Assembly: GCA_016235345.1 (NCBI GenBank)
Contig: JACRLG010000024.1
Span: 124,001 to 188,000 of the forward strand
Direction: 5' to 3'
Length of the DNA: 64,000 bases
Source of the DNA: Deltaproteobacteria bacterium
GTDB taxonomy: Bacteria; Desulfobacterota; Desulfobacteria; Desulfobacterales; Desulfatibacillaceae
Each line of letters starts with the position of its first letter. The stretch's first letter is position 1. Positions 53,571 to 61,238 of the stretch are shown here, in pieces. A model generated the notes under the pieces. It was not told the DNA's origin, searched no databases, and worked only from the letters and a program-made list of their open reading frames with translations. The translations under genes and the position numbers were made by a program.

Positions 53571-54623
53571 ATGAATGTCCTTATTGTTGATGACGAAAAG
53601 GTCCAGATCGAGACCCTTCGCCGTGGTCTTCGGAGCAAGGGGCACAGCGTTTTCTCCGCGCTTTCGGCGGAAGAGGCCATGGTTCGCCTGGAAGAAAAGT
53701 CCTCGGAGATTGATTTCGTCATCACCGACTATCTTCTGGACGGAGACGACGGCCTGTCCCTTTTGCGGAAAATTCGGGAAAAATACGGAAAGCTGCCGGT
53801 CATAATGATGACCGCCTACGGCGAAAAAAAGGTGCTGATCGACGCCTTGCGCAACGGCTGCAACGGTTTCCTGGAAAAGCCCTTCACCCTTGACGACCTT
53901 TCCGCCGAACTGGCCCGCGTACAGATGAGCGTTATCCAGAACACGCCCAGCTACCGCATTGAGGAAATCCTGCCCTATCTGGTCCACCAGGTCAACAATC
54001 CCCTAAACGCCATCATGGCCTCGGCCTATCTTGCCATGAACAAGCCGTATGAGAAGGATGCGCTCAAGGTTTACATGGAGCACATCATTTCAGCCATCAA
54101 CAGCATCAAGGACATAAACAAGAAGATCGGCCTCTTGAGCCGCCCAGCCGAGGAATACCTGGAAAAGGTGGACCTCTATGCCCTGGTGGAAAGCTGTGCG
54201 CGGATGTTCGATGAGCTTCTTGTATTGAAGGGCGTTTCCTTCGAGGGCGTGGAAGCCGCAGAGGGTGAATATTTTGTGAAAGGCAACGCCTTCGAGCTTG
54301 AGCAGGTTTTCAAGAATCTCATCCTGAACGCCATCGATTCCATGGACGGCTGCGTCAAAAAGGTTCTCGGCATAAGCCTGGGCCCCGGCGACGAAGCGGG
54401 CCTGGCAAAGGCCGTGATACGCGACACCGGATCGGGGATCGGGCAGGAGAACCTTGACAAAATCTTCAATCAGTATTTTACCACAAAGGAGCAGGGCACG
54501 GGCCTAGGCCTCCACGTGGTTAAAAGCATAGTGGAAAAACACCGTGGCAGGGTCTCGGTGGAAAGCGCTTTGAACAGGGGAACCGATTTTTCGGTGGTAC
54601 TGCCGCTGGCTGAGCCCGGTTGA
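53571..54623 (+). CDS. REC-histidine kinase (receiver domain N-terminal)
   Basis: The 350-residue protein has a receiver domain (about 1-115: VLIVDDEK, VITDYLLDGDDG, FLEKPFT) followed by a kinase core. The H-box YLVHQVNNPLNAI puts the phospho-His at 139. The ATP-binding motifs are NLILNAIDSM, DTGSGIGQ and GTGLGLHVVKSIVE. No membrane segment is present. ATG 53571 with GAAGGAG upstream is preferred over GTG 53556. Its sigma-54 promoter suggests that the neighbouring NtrC-type regulator controls it, forming a relay. Confidence 0.85.
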   Translation: MNVLIVDDEKVQIETLRRGLRSKGHSVFSALSAEEAMVRLEEKSSEIDFVITDYLLDGDDGLSLLRKIREKYGKLPVIMMTAYGEKKVLIDALRNGCNGFLEKPFTLDDLSAELARVQMSVIQNTPSYRIEEILPYLVHQVNNPLNAIMASAYLAMNKPYEKDALKVYMEHIISAINSIKDINKKIGLLSRPAEEYLEKVDLYALVESCARMFDELLVLKGVSFEGVEAAEGEYFVKGNAFELEQVFKNLILNAIDSMDGCVKKVLGISLGPGDEAGLAKAVIRDTGSGIGQENLDKIFNQYFTTKEQGTGLGLHVVKSIVEKHRGRVSVESALNRGTDFSVVLPLAEPG

Positions 54624-54884
54624 TCTTGCAACAGCCTGCCTGAAAGCTGTATACTTAAAGTTGCGTGAGAAATGAGCCGATTTGCATGCGGGTGGGACAA
54701 CCCGCTTGAATAGGTGTTTCCGCGCATTTTCGGTGTCTGTTTTCATCCGGCCATAGCGGTCAGCCGTTACAATCGGGCCAGCGGAGCCTCCCTCTGACCG
54801 GGAAACGAAAGGCCGCCCTGGCGCAGGGGCCATCCTGGGCGCCCGGCCCGGGGCTTTTTTCGATCCCCCCAAAGGAAACGGTTA

Positions 54885-56030
54885 ATGGACAACGTGCTCA
54901 TCGCGGAAGACGAGTCACGGTTCCTGTATTTTCTCGAAGAGGCCCTTGAGGAGTTTTCCGACCGGTTCAGGGTCCTTACCGCAGGCAACGGCCTGGAAGC
55001 CCTGGCCGTCCTGGAATCGAAGTCCGTTTCCGTTCTCGTCACCGATCTAAACATGCCGCGCATGGACGGCTTCACCCTTCTGTCCCACGTCAACGAACGT
55101 TACCCCGACCTTCCCATAATAGTGATGACGGGCTACGACCGGCCCGAAATACGCGCGAAACTCCCCAAGGATTTGGTTTCCTTCCTGGAAAAGCCCTTTT
55201 CTCCCGACAAGCTGGCCAACGCCATCATAGCAGCCCTGGCCAGGGATGCGCCGGAGGGAGCGGTAAAGGGCATAAGCCTGCCCAGCTTTTTGCAGCTCAT
55301 AGGCATGGAGCAGAAAACCTGCCTGATGGAGGTAAGCTCCAAGGGCCAGCCTCCGGGGATTCTCTATTTTGAAAAGGGTGTTCCCTTCGACGCGGTTTTC
55401 GGCCCGCTCACCGGCCAGGAGGCTGCCCTGAAGGTCATCGGCCTGGAAAATCCGGGGATCAAATTTTTGAAGCCGCCGTCCAAGAAGGTGAAGAGGCGCA
55501 TTTCATCAAGCCTGGCCAACCTTGTCATGGACGCCACAAGGGCCAAGGACGAGTTTGAGACCGATCTCGTTGGCGGGGACGAGGCGGTGTCCCGAAGCTG
55601 GGGCAACGGCCTTTCGGAAGGCGGCGAGCCGGACCTTTTTTCCGAAGACGAACAGGACGAGGATTCCGGGACTCACGACGAGCTTGCCAGGGGGCTCTCG
55701 GAAATGGCGGGTTGCCTTGCCGTGGCGGTCCTGGACGGGTCAGGGAGCCTGAAGGGCTCATTTGCGGGCGATTCGGGCATAGACATGAAAGGCCTCGCCT
55801 CAGCCGCATCCGACTGCATCATGGCGTCACAGAACGTCGCCCGCGCCTTGAACGCTCCCGGCGAGACCGAACTTTTCATAAGGCTTCCGGGCGATTTTCC
55901 GGCGGTGGCGGCGGTTCCGGTCGGCAGGGATTCCGATCTTACCCTGGTGGTCATTCTCGCTTTTGGGGTGGATGAAAAAGCGTTCCTGGGCCAATTCAGG
56001 GCAAGGGCCGGGGAACTGGCGGGCCTTTAA
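54885..56030 (+). CDS. Response regulator with PATAN-like (DUF4388) domain
   Basis: The 381-residue protein has a receiver domain (about 1-118: VLIAEDES, VTDLNMPRMDG, FLEKPFS). A DUF4388/PATAN-like domain follows (about 122-220), with SLPSFLQLIGMEQKTCLMEVSS and ILYFEKGVPFDAVFG. The acidic middle leads to a C-terminal domain (ELARGLSEMAGCLAVAVLDGSG) resembling Roadblock-type dimer domains. PATAN receivers occur in gliding and motility switches; a role in motility or chemotaxis is inferred from the neighbouring che genes. AAAGGAAA precedes the ATG. Confidence 0.75.
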   Translation: MDNVLIAEDESRFLYFLEEALEEFSDRFRVLTAGNGLEALAVLESKSVSVLVTDLNMPRMDGFTLLSHVNERYPDLPIIVMTGYDRPEIRAKLPKDLVSFLEKPFSPDKLANAIIAALARDAPEGAVKGISLPSFLQLIGMEQKTCLMEVSSKGQPPGILYFEKGVPFDAVFGPLTGQEAALKVIGLENPGIKFLKPPSKKVKRRISSSLANLVMDATRAKDEFETDLVGGDEAVSRSWGNGLSEGGEPDLFSEDEQDEDSGTHDELARGLSEMAGCLAVAVLDGSGSLKGSFAGDSGIDMKGLASAASDCIMASQNVARALNAPGETELFIRLPGDFPAVAAVPVGRDSDLTLVVILAFGVDEKAFLGQFRARAGELAGL

Positions 56031-56105
56031 AAACATCATCCGAACGGGGCGGCCTCCGCACCGGCTTCTGATACGGGCTTTAAAAAAAATCACGGAGACA
56101 ACCAC

Positions 56106-56507
56106 ATGACACAGGAGCCTTACGTTTCCGACCAGCGCAGGTATCCGCGAATACCCAAGGAAATCAAGGTGGAGGTGCAGCATCTCACGTATCCGCTCCC
56201 CAAAAATTCCGCAGCCACCGCAAAGAGCAAGGATATCAGCAGGGCCGGAATCTGTTTTTCCTCGGAATCGCCCTTTGAGCCAAAAAGCGTTTTAAGCTTG
56301 AAGATCAACCTTCAGGGCCTCGAAGGCTACAAGCGGCCCCATTCCAGGCTGGTGGACCTTTCGGAGGCACAGCCCTTGAGCGTCATCGGCGAGGTGGCCT
56401 GGTGCAAAAAATCTTCGGATGGCGCGAGTTTCGATGTGGGCATCCAATTCGTAAACGTTTACGAAGACGACGAACGCGCCCTGGCCCGGTATCTAAAGGA
56501 TACGTGA
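56106..56507 (+). CDS. PilZ-domain protein
   Basis: The 133-residue protein is a single PilZ domain with the c-di-GMP-binding signatures RRYPRIP (RxxxR) and DISRAGICF (D/NxSxxG). It binds cyclic di-GMP and links second-messenger levels to motility or exopolysaccharide output, consistent with the HD-GYP gene at 46.4 kb. CACGGAGA precedes the ATG. A strong terminator follows about 30 bp after the stop. Confidence 0.83.
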   Translation: MTQEPYVSDQRRYPRIPKEIKVEVQHLTYPLPKNSAATAKSKDISRAGICFSSESPFEPKSVLSLKINLQGLEGYKRPHSRLVDLSEAQPLSVIGEVAWCKKSSDGASFDVGIQFVNVYEDDERALARYLKDT

Positions 56508-56538
56508 GTAGCCTTTTCGATTTTGGAGTCTTTCCCCT

Positions 56539-56567
56539 GGGGCGGACCGGCGGTCCGCCCCTTTTTT
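56539..56567 (+). terminator. Rho-independent terminator after the PilZ gene
   Basis: GGGGCGGACC and GGTCCGCCCC form a perfect 10-bp stem, directly followed by TTTTTT. Confidence 0.92.
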
Positions 56568-56810
56568 GCGCCCGCAGTTTTCCGACCGTCCCGCCTTCCG
56601 GTTTGTCATGGTATGCCTAATTCTCACCATTCCAAAATGGCATGGGCCAATTTGGATAGCGCCCCTTTTTGGACATCCCTCCCGCCCATCCCCGTACCGC
56701 CCCTCTCCCTGCCGGGGGAAATCGGGGCCGCATCTGTGCACAATTTGTTTTATGCTGTTTTTACAATATGTTGAAAGCCTTTTTCGCATGTTGCCCTGTT
56801 TTTCCGGTTT

Positions 56811-56827
56811 CTGGCACGAGGCTTGCT
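56811..56827 (+). promoter_or_regulatory. Sigma-54 promoter of the chemotaxis operon
   Basis: CTGGCACGAGGCTTGCT matches the sigma-54 consensus perfectly at -24 GG and -12 GC, with the ten-base spacing. It lies about 124 bp upstream of the MCP ATG, leaving room for a leader. Confidence 0.9.
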
Positions 56828-56950
56828 AAGTTTTGCCTTGAGCAGGTTGTGTCTCGGAAACGAGGGTGGGCGTTCGCGGCTTTTCCGCCCCTATGGCGAA
56901 AGTCACGCGACGCCGGTTATTAATCAAACCGGAAAGGAAGGGGTGGAAAG

Positions 56951-59362
56951 ATGCTATTCAAGAACGCGAGTCTTCGAACCAAGCTGATCGGCGGATTCGT
57001 TGCGGTTGCGGTTATTCTGGCGATGGTTGCGGGCGTTTATCAATACGCCCTAAGCAAGACAACCGGCGACCTTCTGGAATTGAACGATCATGAACAAAAC
57101 ATCCGCTACAACGCCGTCAAGATTCTTGCCGACACCCTGTTCATGCGAGTCAATACCAACATTTATCTTCAGACCAAGAACATCGCATCATCCGATACAG
57201 GCATGGCAAGATTGACCGTTGTCGAGGAAACCCTCAAGAACCTGAAGCCGGTTATCGAAGCCGCCAAGGCCACCGGTATGGAAGCGGATCTCGAGCCTCT
57301 GCGTAAAACGGCTGAGGAAAACCTTATAGCCTACCACAGGGATTGGCTGGCCCTGGTCGAACTTTACAAAAAACAGGGCGTAAATGAAAAAGAGGGTATC
57401 CAGGGCATCATGGTCCAGGCAGGGCGCGACATTGAAGCCGGCATCACGGGCACGGGCAGTCTTACAGCGGTATCGGGCACTGCAGGAGAGTTGAAGGCAC
57501 AATCCCTGCTCCTGCAAATGCGCAGGCATGAGAAAAACTACATGTTGCGCAAACTGGTTGGTGTTACCGATGTGGAAGTTTTAAAGTACATCGAAATGGT
57601 TCACGACTTGGCGAAAAAGTTTTCAGCAGCGGTCTCGGAAAGCGGAATTCCCCAGGACAGGGCAATTGCCGTAAAGAAGGCCCTTGCCGATTACGAGAAG
57701 GCCCTGGATGATTTCGTGGCAATGGACAAGTCCATCGACGAACTCGTTGTAATTCTGCGCGGTTACTACGGCAAGGCTGACCCCGCCCTCAACGACATGG
57801 TCAAGGCGTCTGAAGAGCAGGTCACAAAGTCTGCAGAAGGCGCACGCAAAGACGCCAGAGGACTGTCGGTCCTTGCAGGCTCGATGGCCGTAATCGGCCT
57901 TGTGGTCACCATCCTCCTCATCATCCTGGTTACGGGCATCGTCCGCCTGGTGGTGAAGATTTCGGACATCATCCGGGAAGTGGCCCAGGAGCGCGACTTC
58001 ACCGTGAAGATTCCGGTGGAGTCCGAGGATGAAATCGGCAGCATGGCAGAAGAAATGAACACCCTGATCGAGATGCTGGACACCTCCCTGGGAGTCGTGG
58101 ACAAGAGCGCCGCCGACGTCAAGGCCCATGCCGCCGACGTGGCCCAAAGAGCCGCCGCCAACAGGGACCGCGCAGCCAAGGAAGCGGACCGCGCCCAGGA
58201 AGTGCAGAACACGGTTTCCGAAATGGGCCAGACAGCAGGCGAGGTTGCAGGAAGCTCCCAGGCCCAGAAAGTGGCAGCCGAGGAGTCCATGAAGAGCATC
58301 GAGGGCCTTGCGAAGGTTCTCGCCGAGGTGGTTGAAACCTCCAAGATTCAGACCGCTGAAGCAAACGTCGCCACCGACCGCGTGAACGACATGGGTGAGA
58401 CGGGCGGCAAGGTCGTGGCCACCGCCCAGAAGCAGGGCCAGGAAGTGGGTAACGCGTCCAAGGCGGTGAGCGAGATCGAAGTGGCCGTCAACGAGCTCAC
58501 CAACGCGGCGTCCCGCGCCATCAAGCACGGCCAGGACGTTCTGGACGCAGCCAACGTGGGCAGGGAATCGGTCAATGCCACCGTTGAAGGCATGAAGTCC
58601 ATTTCCGAGTCATCCAGCCAGATTTCGGAAATCATCCAGGTCATCACGGAAATCGCAGAGAAAACAGACCTTCTGGCCCTTAACGCAGCCATCGAGGCAG
58701 CCCGCGCAGGCGCGCACGGCAAGGGCTTCGCGGTGGTCGCCGATGAAGTCGGCAAGTTGGCCCAGCGGTCTTCCGAAGCGGCCAAGGAAATCACCTCCCT
58801 CATCAAGAACTCCGCCGTGCGCGTCGACCAGGGCTCCCAGCTCTCCGACCGTTCCGCCGCAGCCCTTGCAAGAATCGCCGAAGGCGGCAAGGTCAACATG
58901 GAAGCCATCGTGGAAATGGGCAACGTCGCCGAGCGCCTTGCGGCAGGCACCCGGAAGGTTAACGCCATGATGCAGGATTTGAACAAGCTGGCCCAGGAGA
59001 TCGGAACCATGGCAGGCGCCCAGGGCGACCGCCGCAAGGCCGCCGAAGCAGCCTTGGCCAACCTGGTGCAGAAGGCCAAGCTGGTCTTCGACCTTTCCTC
59101 CAAAATGGACGCTGCGGCAAGCGCGGTTTCCAGGGAAATGCAGGGCATCGTCTCCCGCACCGGCCAGATGGAGCAATTGACGTCCATGCAGGCCCAGCGC
59201 TCCAGAAAACTCGTCAGCCTTTCCAACGAGTCCCTTGACGCCGCCCGCCAGACGGTGCAGGGAGCGGGCAACGTCGTGAAAATCACCGGCGAGCTCCAGG
59301 AACTGTCCGAGGGTCTCACCGCCCAGGTCGACCAGTTCAAGGTGTCGGCCAAGAAGAAGTAG
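56951..59362 (+). CDS. Methyl-accepting chemotaxis protein (HBM-like sensor)
   Basis: The 803-residue receptor has an N-terminal membrane helix ([19 protein letters not shown]), a periplasmic helical ligand domain (about 33-300) and a second helix (about 303-330). A HAMP domain follows, then the cytoplasmic signalling domain with its conserved hairpin ([40 protein letters not shown]). The ligand domain carries [12 protein letters not shown], typical of HBM sensor domains, which often bind organic acids. AAGGAAGGGG precedes the ATG. It starts the operon with cheW, cheY and cheA under a sigma-54 promoter. Confidence 0.9.
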   Translation: MLFKNASLRTKLIGGFVAVAVILAMVAGVYQYALSKTTGDLLELNDHEQNIRYNAVKILADTLFMRVNTNIYLQTKNIASSDTGMARLTVVEETLKNLKPVIEAAKATGMEADLEPLRKTAEENLIAYHRDWLALVELYKKQGVNEKEGIQGIMVQAGRDIEAGITGTGSLTAVSGTAGELKAQSLLLQMRRHEKNYMLRKLVGVTDVEVLKYIEMVHDLAKKFSAAVSESGIPQDRAIAVKKALADYEKALDDFVAMDKSIDELVVILRGYYGKADPALNDMVKASEEQVTKSAEGARKDARGLSVLAGSMAVIGLVVTILLIILVTGIVRLVVKISDIIREVAQERDFTVKIPVESEDEIGSMAEEMNTLIEMLDTSLGVVDKSAADVKAHAADVAQRAAANRDRAAKEADRAQEVQNTVSEMGQTAGEVAGSSQAQKVAAEESMKSIEGLAKVLAEVVETSKIQTAEANVATDRVNDMGETGGKVVATAQKQGQEVGNASKAVSEIEVAVNELTNAASRAIKHGQDVLDAANVGRESVNATVEGMKSISESSSQISEIIQVITEIAEKTDLLALNAAIEAARAGAHGKGFAVVADEVGKLAQRSSEAAKEITSLIKNSAVRVDQGSQLSDRSAAALARIAEGGKVNMEAIVEMGNVAERLAAGTRKVNAMMQDLNKLAQEIGTMAGAQGDRRKAAEAALANLVQKAKLVFDLSSKMDAAASAVSREMQGIVSRTGQMEQLTSMQAQRSRKLVSLSNESLDAARQTVQGAGNVVKITGELQELSEGLTAQVDQFKVSAKKK

Positions 59363-59440
59363 GATGCTTGAAACAGGCTTTGCGGTGGAGCTTTGTCCTC
59401 CCGGCGGACCCACCGCACAGACCGGCTTGGGCCGGTTGCA

Positions 59441-59486
59441 AGGCGCTCCCTTCGGAGATCGCCCCCCTCGAAGGGAGCGCCTTTTT
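59441..59486 (+). terminator. Rho-independent terminator between MCP and cheW
   Basis: AGGCGCTCCCTTCG and CGAAGGGAGCGCCT form a 14-bp stem, followed by five T. Some reads may stop here, raising MCP transcript over cheW-cheA; this is inferred. Confidence 0.85.
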
Positions 59487-59557
59487 CAAGCCAATATGCC
59501 TGCCGTCTTCATGGCGGTTGATCGAAAAGAACATCTCGCCATCAGGGAGAAGCCATA

Positions 59558-60085
59558 ATGGAGCGTTCATACGCTGACGACATGATGGAAGCCGTGGAAA
59601 AGGAAAAGGATCAGCTTCTTCAGCTGGTCGGTTTCATGATCGGCAAGGAGCATTTCGGAGTGAATATCCTGATGGTGCAGGAAATCATCCGTTCGGCCTT
59701 CATCACCACGGTTCCCAACGCGCCCGATTTCATCGAGGGCGTCATCAACCTTCGCGGCAACATCATTCCGGTCATAGACCTAAGGAAGCGCCTCAACCTC
59801 AAGAAGGACGACGGCGTGAGGGAAGACAACACCCGGATACTCATAATAAACGTAAGCGGCAGGGTTACGGGCTTCGTGGTGGACGCGGTTTCCAAGGTCC
59901 TCAAAATCCTGGCCTCCACCATCAAGCCGCCACCGGACATCGTGGTGGCGGGGCTAAAGAGCAAGTACATAGAAGGCGTCTGCGAGATTGACAACAGGCT
60001 GGTTATTTTGCTTGATTTCAACAAGATTCTCCAGATCAAGGAAATGGCCAACCTGAAAAAGTTCGGCGACGAAGCCCCGGCCTGA
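59558..60085 (+). CDS. cheW: CheW coupling protein
   Basis: The 175-residue protein is a CheW domain with LVGFMIGKEHFGVNILMVQE, APDFIEGVINLRGNIIPVID and ILIINVSGRVTGFVVDAVSKV. It links the receptor array to CheA at the membrane. A GGGAGAAGCC stretch precedes the ATG. Confidence 0.93.
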   Translation: MERSYADDMMEAVEKEKDQLLQLVGFMIGKEHFGVNILMVQEIIRSAFITTVPNAPDFIEGVINLRGNIIPVIDLRKRLNLKKDDGVREDNTRILIINVSGRVTGFVVDAVSKVLKILASTIKPPPDIVVAGLKSKYIEGVCEIDNRLVILLDFNKILQIKEMANLKKFGDEAPA

Positions 60086-60164
60086 CCAGGGCGTTTTTGA
60101 ATATCCTTTTTGGAGTCGGCCTAAGGCCGGCAAGTGAACGAATCGAGTAAGAAAGGGCCGGTAA

Positions 60165-60518
60165 ATGGGCAAGCGCGTACTTGTGGTGGATGATTCATCC
60201 ATGATGAGGAAAATGATCACGAAAACCCTGACTGACGGCGGCCACTCCGTTGTCGGGGACGCCAAGAACGGCCTGGAGGCCGTCGCCCTTTACAAGTCCT
60301 TGAAGCCCGACGTCGTGACCATGGACATAACCATGCGCGAGATGGACGGTTTCGCTGCGGCGCGGGAAATACTGGCCCATGACGCAAACGCGCGGATCAT
60401 TTTTCTTTCCAACCTGGAAGAGGACAAGTACAGGCAGGAGGTCGAAAAAATAGGGGCCAGGGCCTTCGTGAGCAAGCACGCTGCGGAGAAGATCCTCACC
60501 GTTATTGAAACCCTGTGA
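60165..60518 (+). CDS. cheY: CheY-like response regulator
   Basis: The 117-residue single receiver has the acidic pair D9/D10, the phospho-Asp D54 (VTMDITM), a Ser in IIFLSNL and Lys in FVSKHAAEK. The residue after the phospho-loop is Arg where CheY usually has Pro (ITMREMDG). It probably signals the motor, or acts as a phosphate sink. AAAGGGCCGG precedes the ATG. It sits between cheW and cheA. Confidence 0.88.
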   Translation: MGKRVLVVDDSSMMRKMITKTLTDGGHSVVGDAKNGLEAVALYKSLKPDVVTMDITMREMDGFAAAREILAHDANARIIFLSNLEEDKYRQEVEKIGARAFVSKHAAEKILTVIETL

Positions 60519-60541
60519 AGGCGGAGAGGGTCCCTTAAGCC

Positions 60542-61093
60542 ATGAAGGGTGCGAACGACCGGAAACACGTTTTGGCCGGATTATTCATAGCGGCGGCTTC
60601 GGGGCTCGCTTTGTCGTGCGTCCTGGCCGCCGCTTCCGGCGAGCTTGCGCTCCTTCTGCTGCTGGTTCTGGTGCTTGGGTTTTTCCTCGCGGGGGCGGTC
60701 CATTTTTATTACAGGTGGCACCTGCCCCTTGCCGAAAGCCTTGGCGTCATTATGGATATGGCTGACGGAAAGTTTGACGGGACAGCTCCCCCGACGCTTT
60801 TGGGAGACGCCGTAAACCAGGTTAGCGTCAACACCCAGGAGGCTTTTTTATTGGTCTGGAACCATACGAAAGACGCCTTGGGTTCCGTTGCCGGGGCCAG
60901 AGAGTCGATAGCCGCCCATGACGAGATGGCCGGGGCGGAAATTTTAAAGAATCTGGACAAGCTGGATGAGGCCCTGGCCGGAATAAGGGACGTCATATCC
61001 GCCTTCGGTTTTTACGGGGTCCATCTTGTGGACGAGGGGGGCGTGGCCGATTCCTGCGGTTGCGGAACGGCTCATGCCTCGCGGCCCGACTGA
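60542..61093 (+). CDS. Small membrane protein in the chemotaxis operon
   Basis: The 183-residue protein has two hydrophobic segments (about 10-32 and 35-55), then a HAMP-like stretch (RWHLPLAESLGVIMDMADGKFDG) and an Ala-rich helical part with DEMAGAEILKNLDKLDEALAG. It ends in a DSCGCGTAH motif. It resembles a chemoreceptor stump without a signalling domain. Its function is unknown; gene order suggests a scaffold or array-associated role. Confidence 0.5.
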   Translation: MKGANDRKHVLAGLFIAAASGLALSCVLAAASGELALLLLLVLVLGFFLAGAVHFYYRWHLPLAESLGVIMDMADGKFDGTAPPTLLGDAVNQVSVNTQEAFLLVWNHTKDALGSVAGARESIAAHDEMAGAEILKNLDKLDEALAGIRDVISAFGFYGVHLVDEGGVADSCGCGTAHASRPD

Positions 61094-61238
61094 AAAGGGG
61101 CGGCGCAAAAAGACCGCCCCGAATGAAAAATTTTAAACACTTACAGGCATATTTAAAGTCTACATATAACGGAGTCAACATCGCGCGCCGAAACCCGCAA
61201 GGGGAAGGCGGCCAAAAGTTCACCGAAGGGAGTTCGAC

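Larger units (their letters stand above)
56508..56950. other. Long intergenic region before the chemotaxis operon
   Basis: It holds the PilZ-gene terminator (56539-56567) and the sigma-54 promoter (56811-56827). The stretch between them, AT/T-rich with low-complexity runs, shows no gene. It is the regulatory region of the chemotaxis operon and may hold upstream activator sites for the NtrC-type regulator. Confidence 0.6.

Noticed and set aside
57623-58528. 301-aa minus-strand frame
   Set aside because: Antisense shadow of the MCP helical domain, His/Gly/Leu-rich with no motif.
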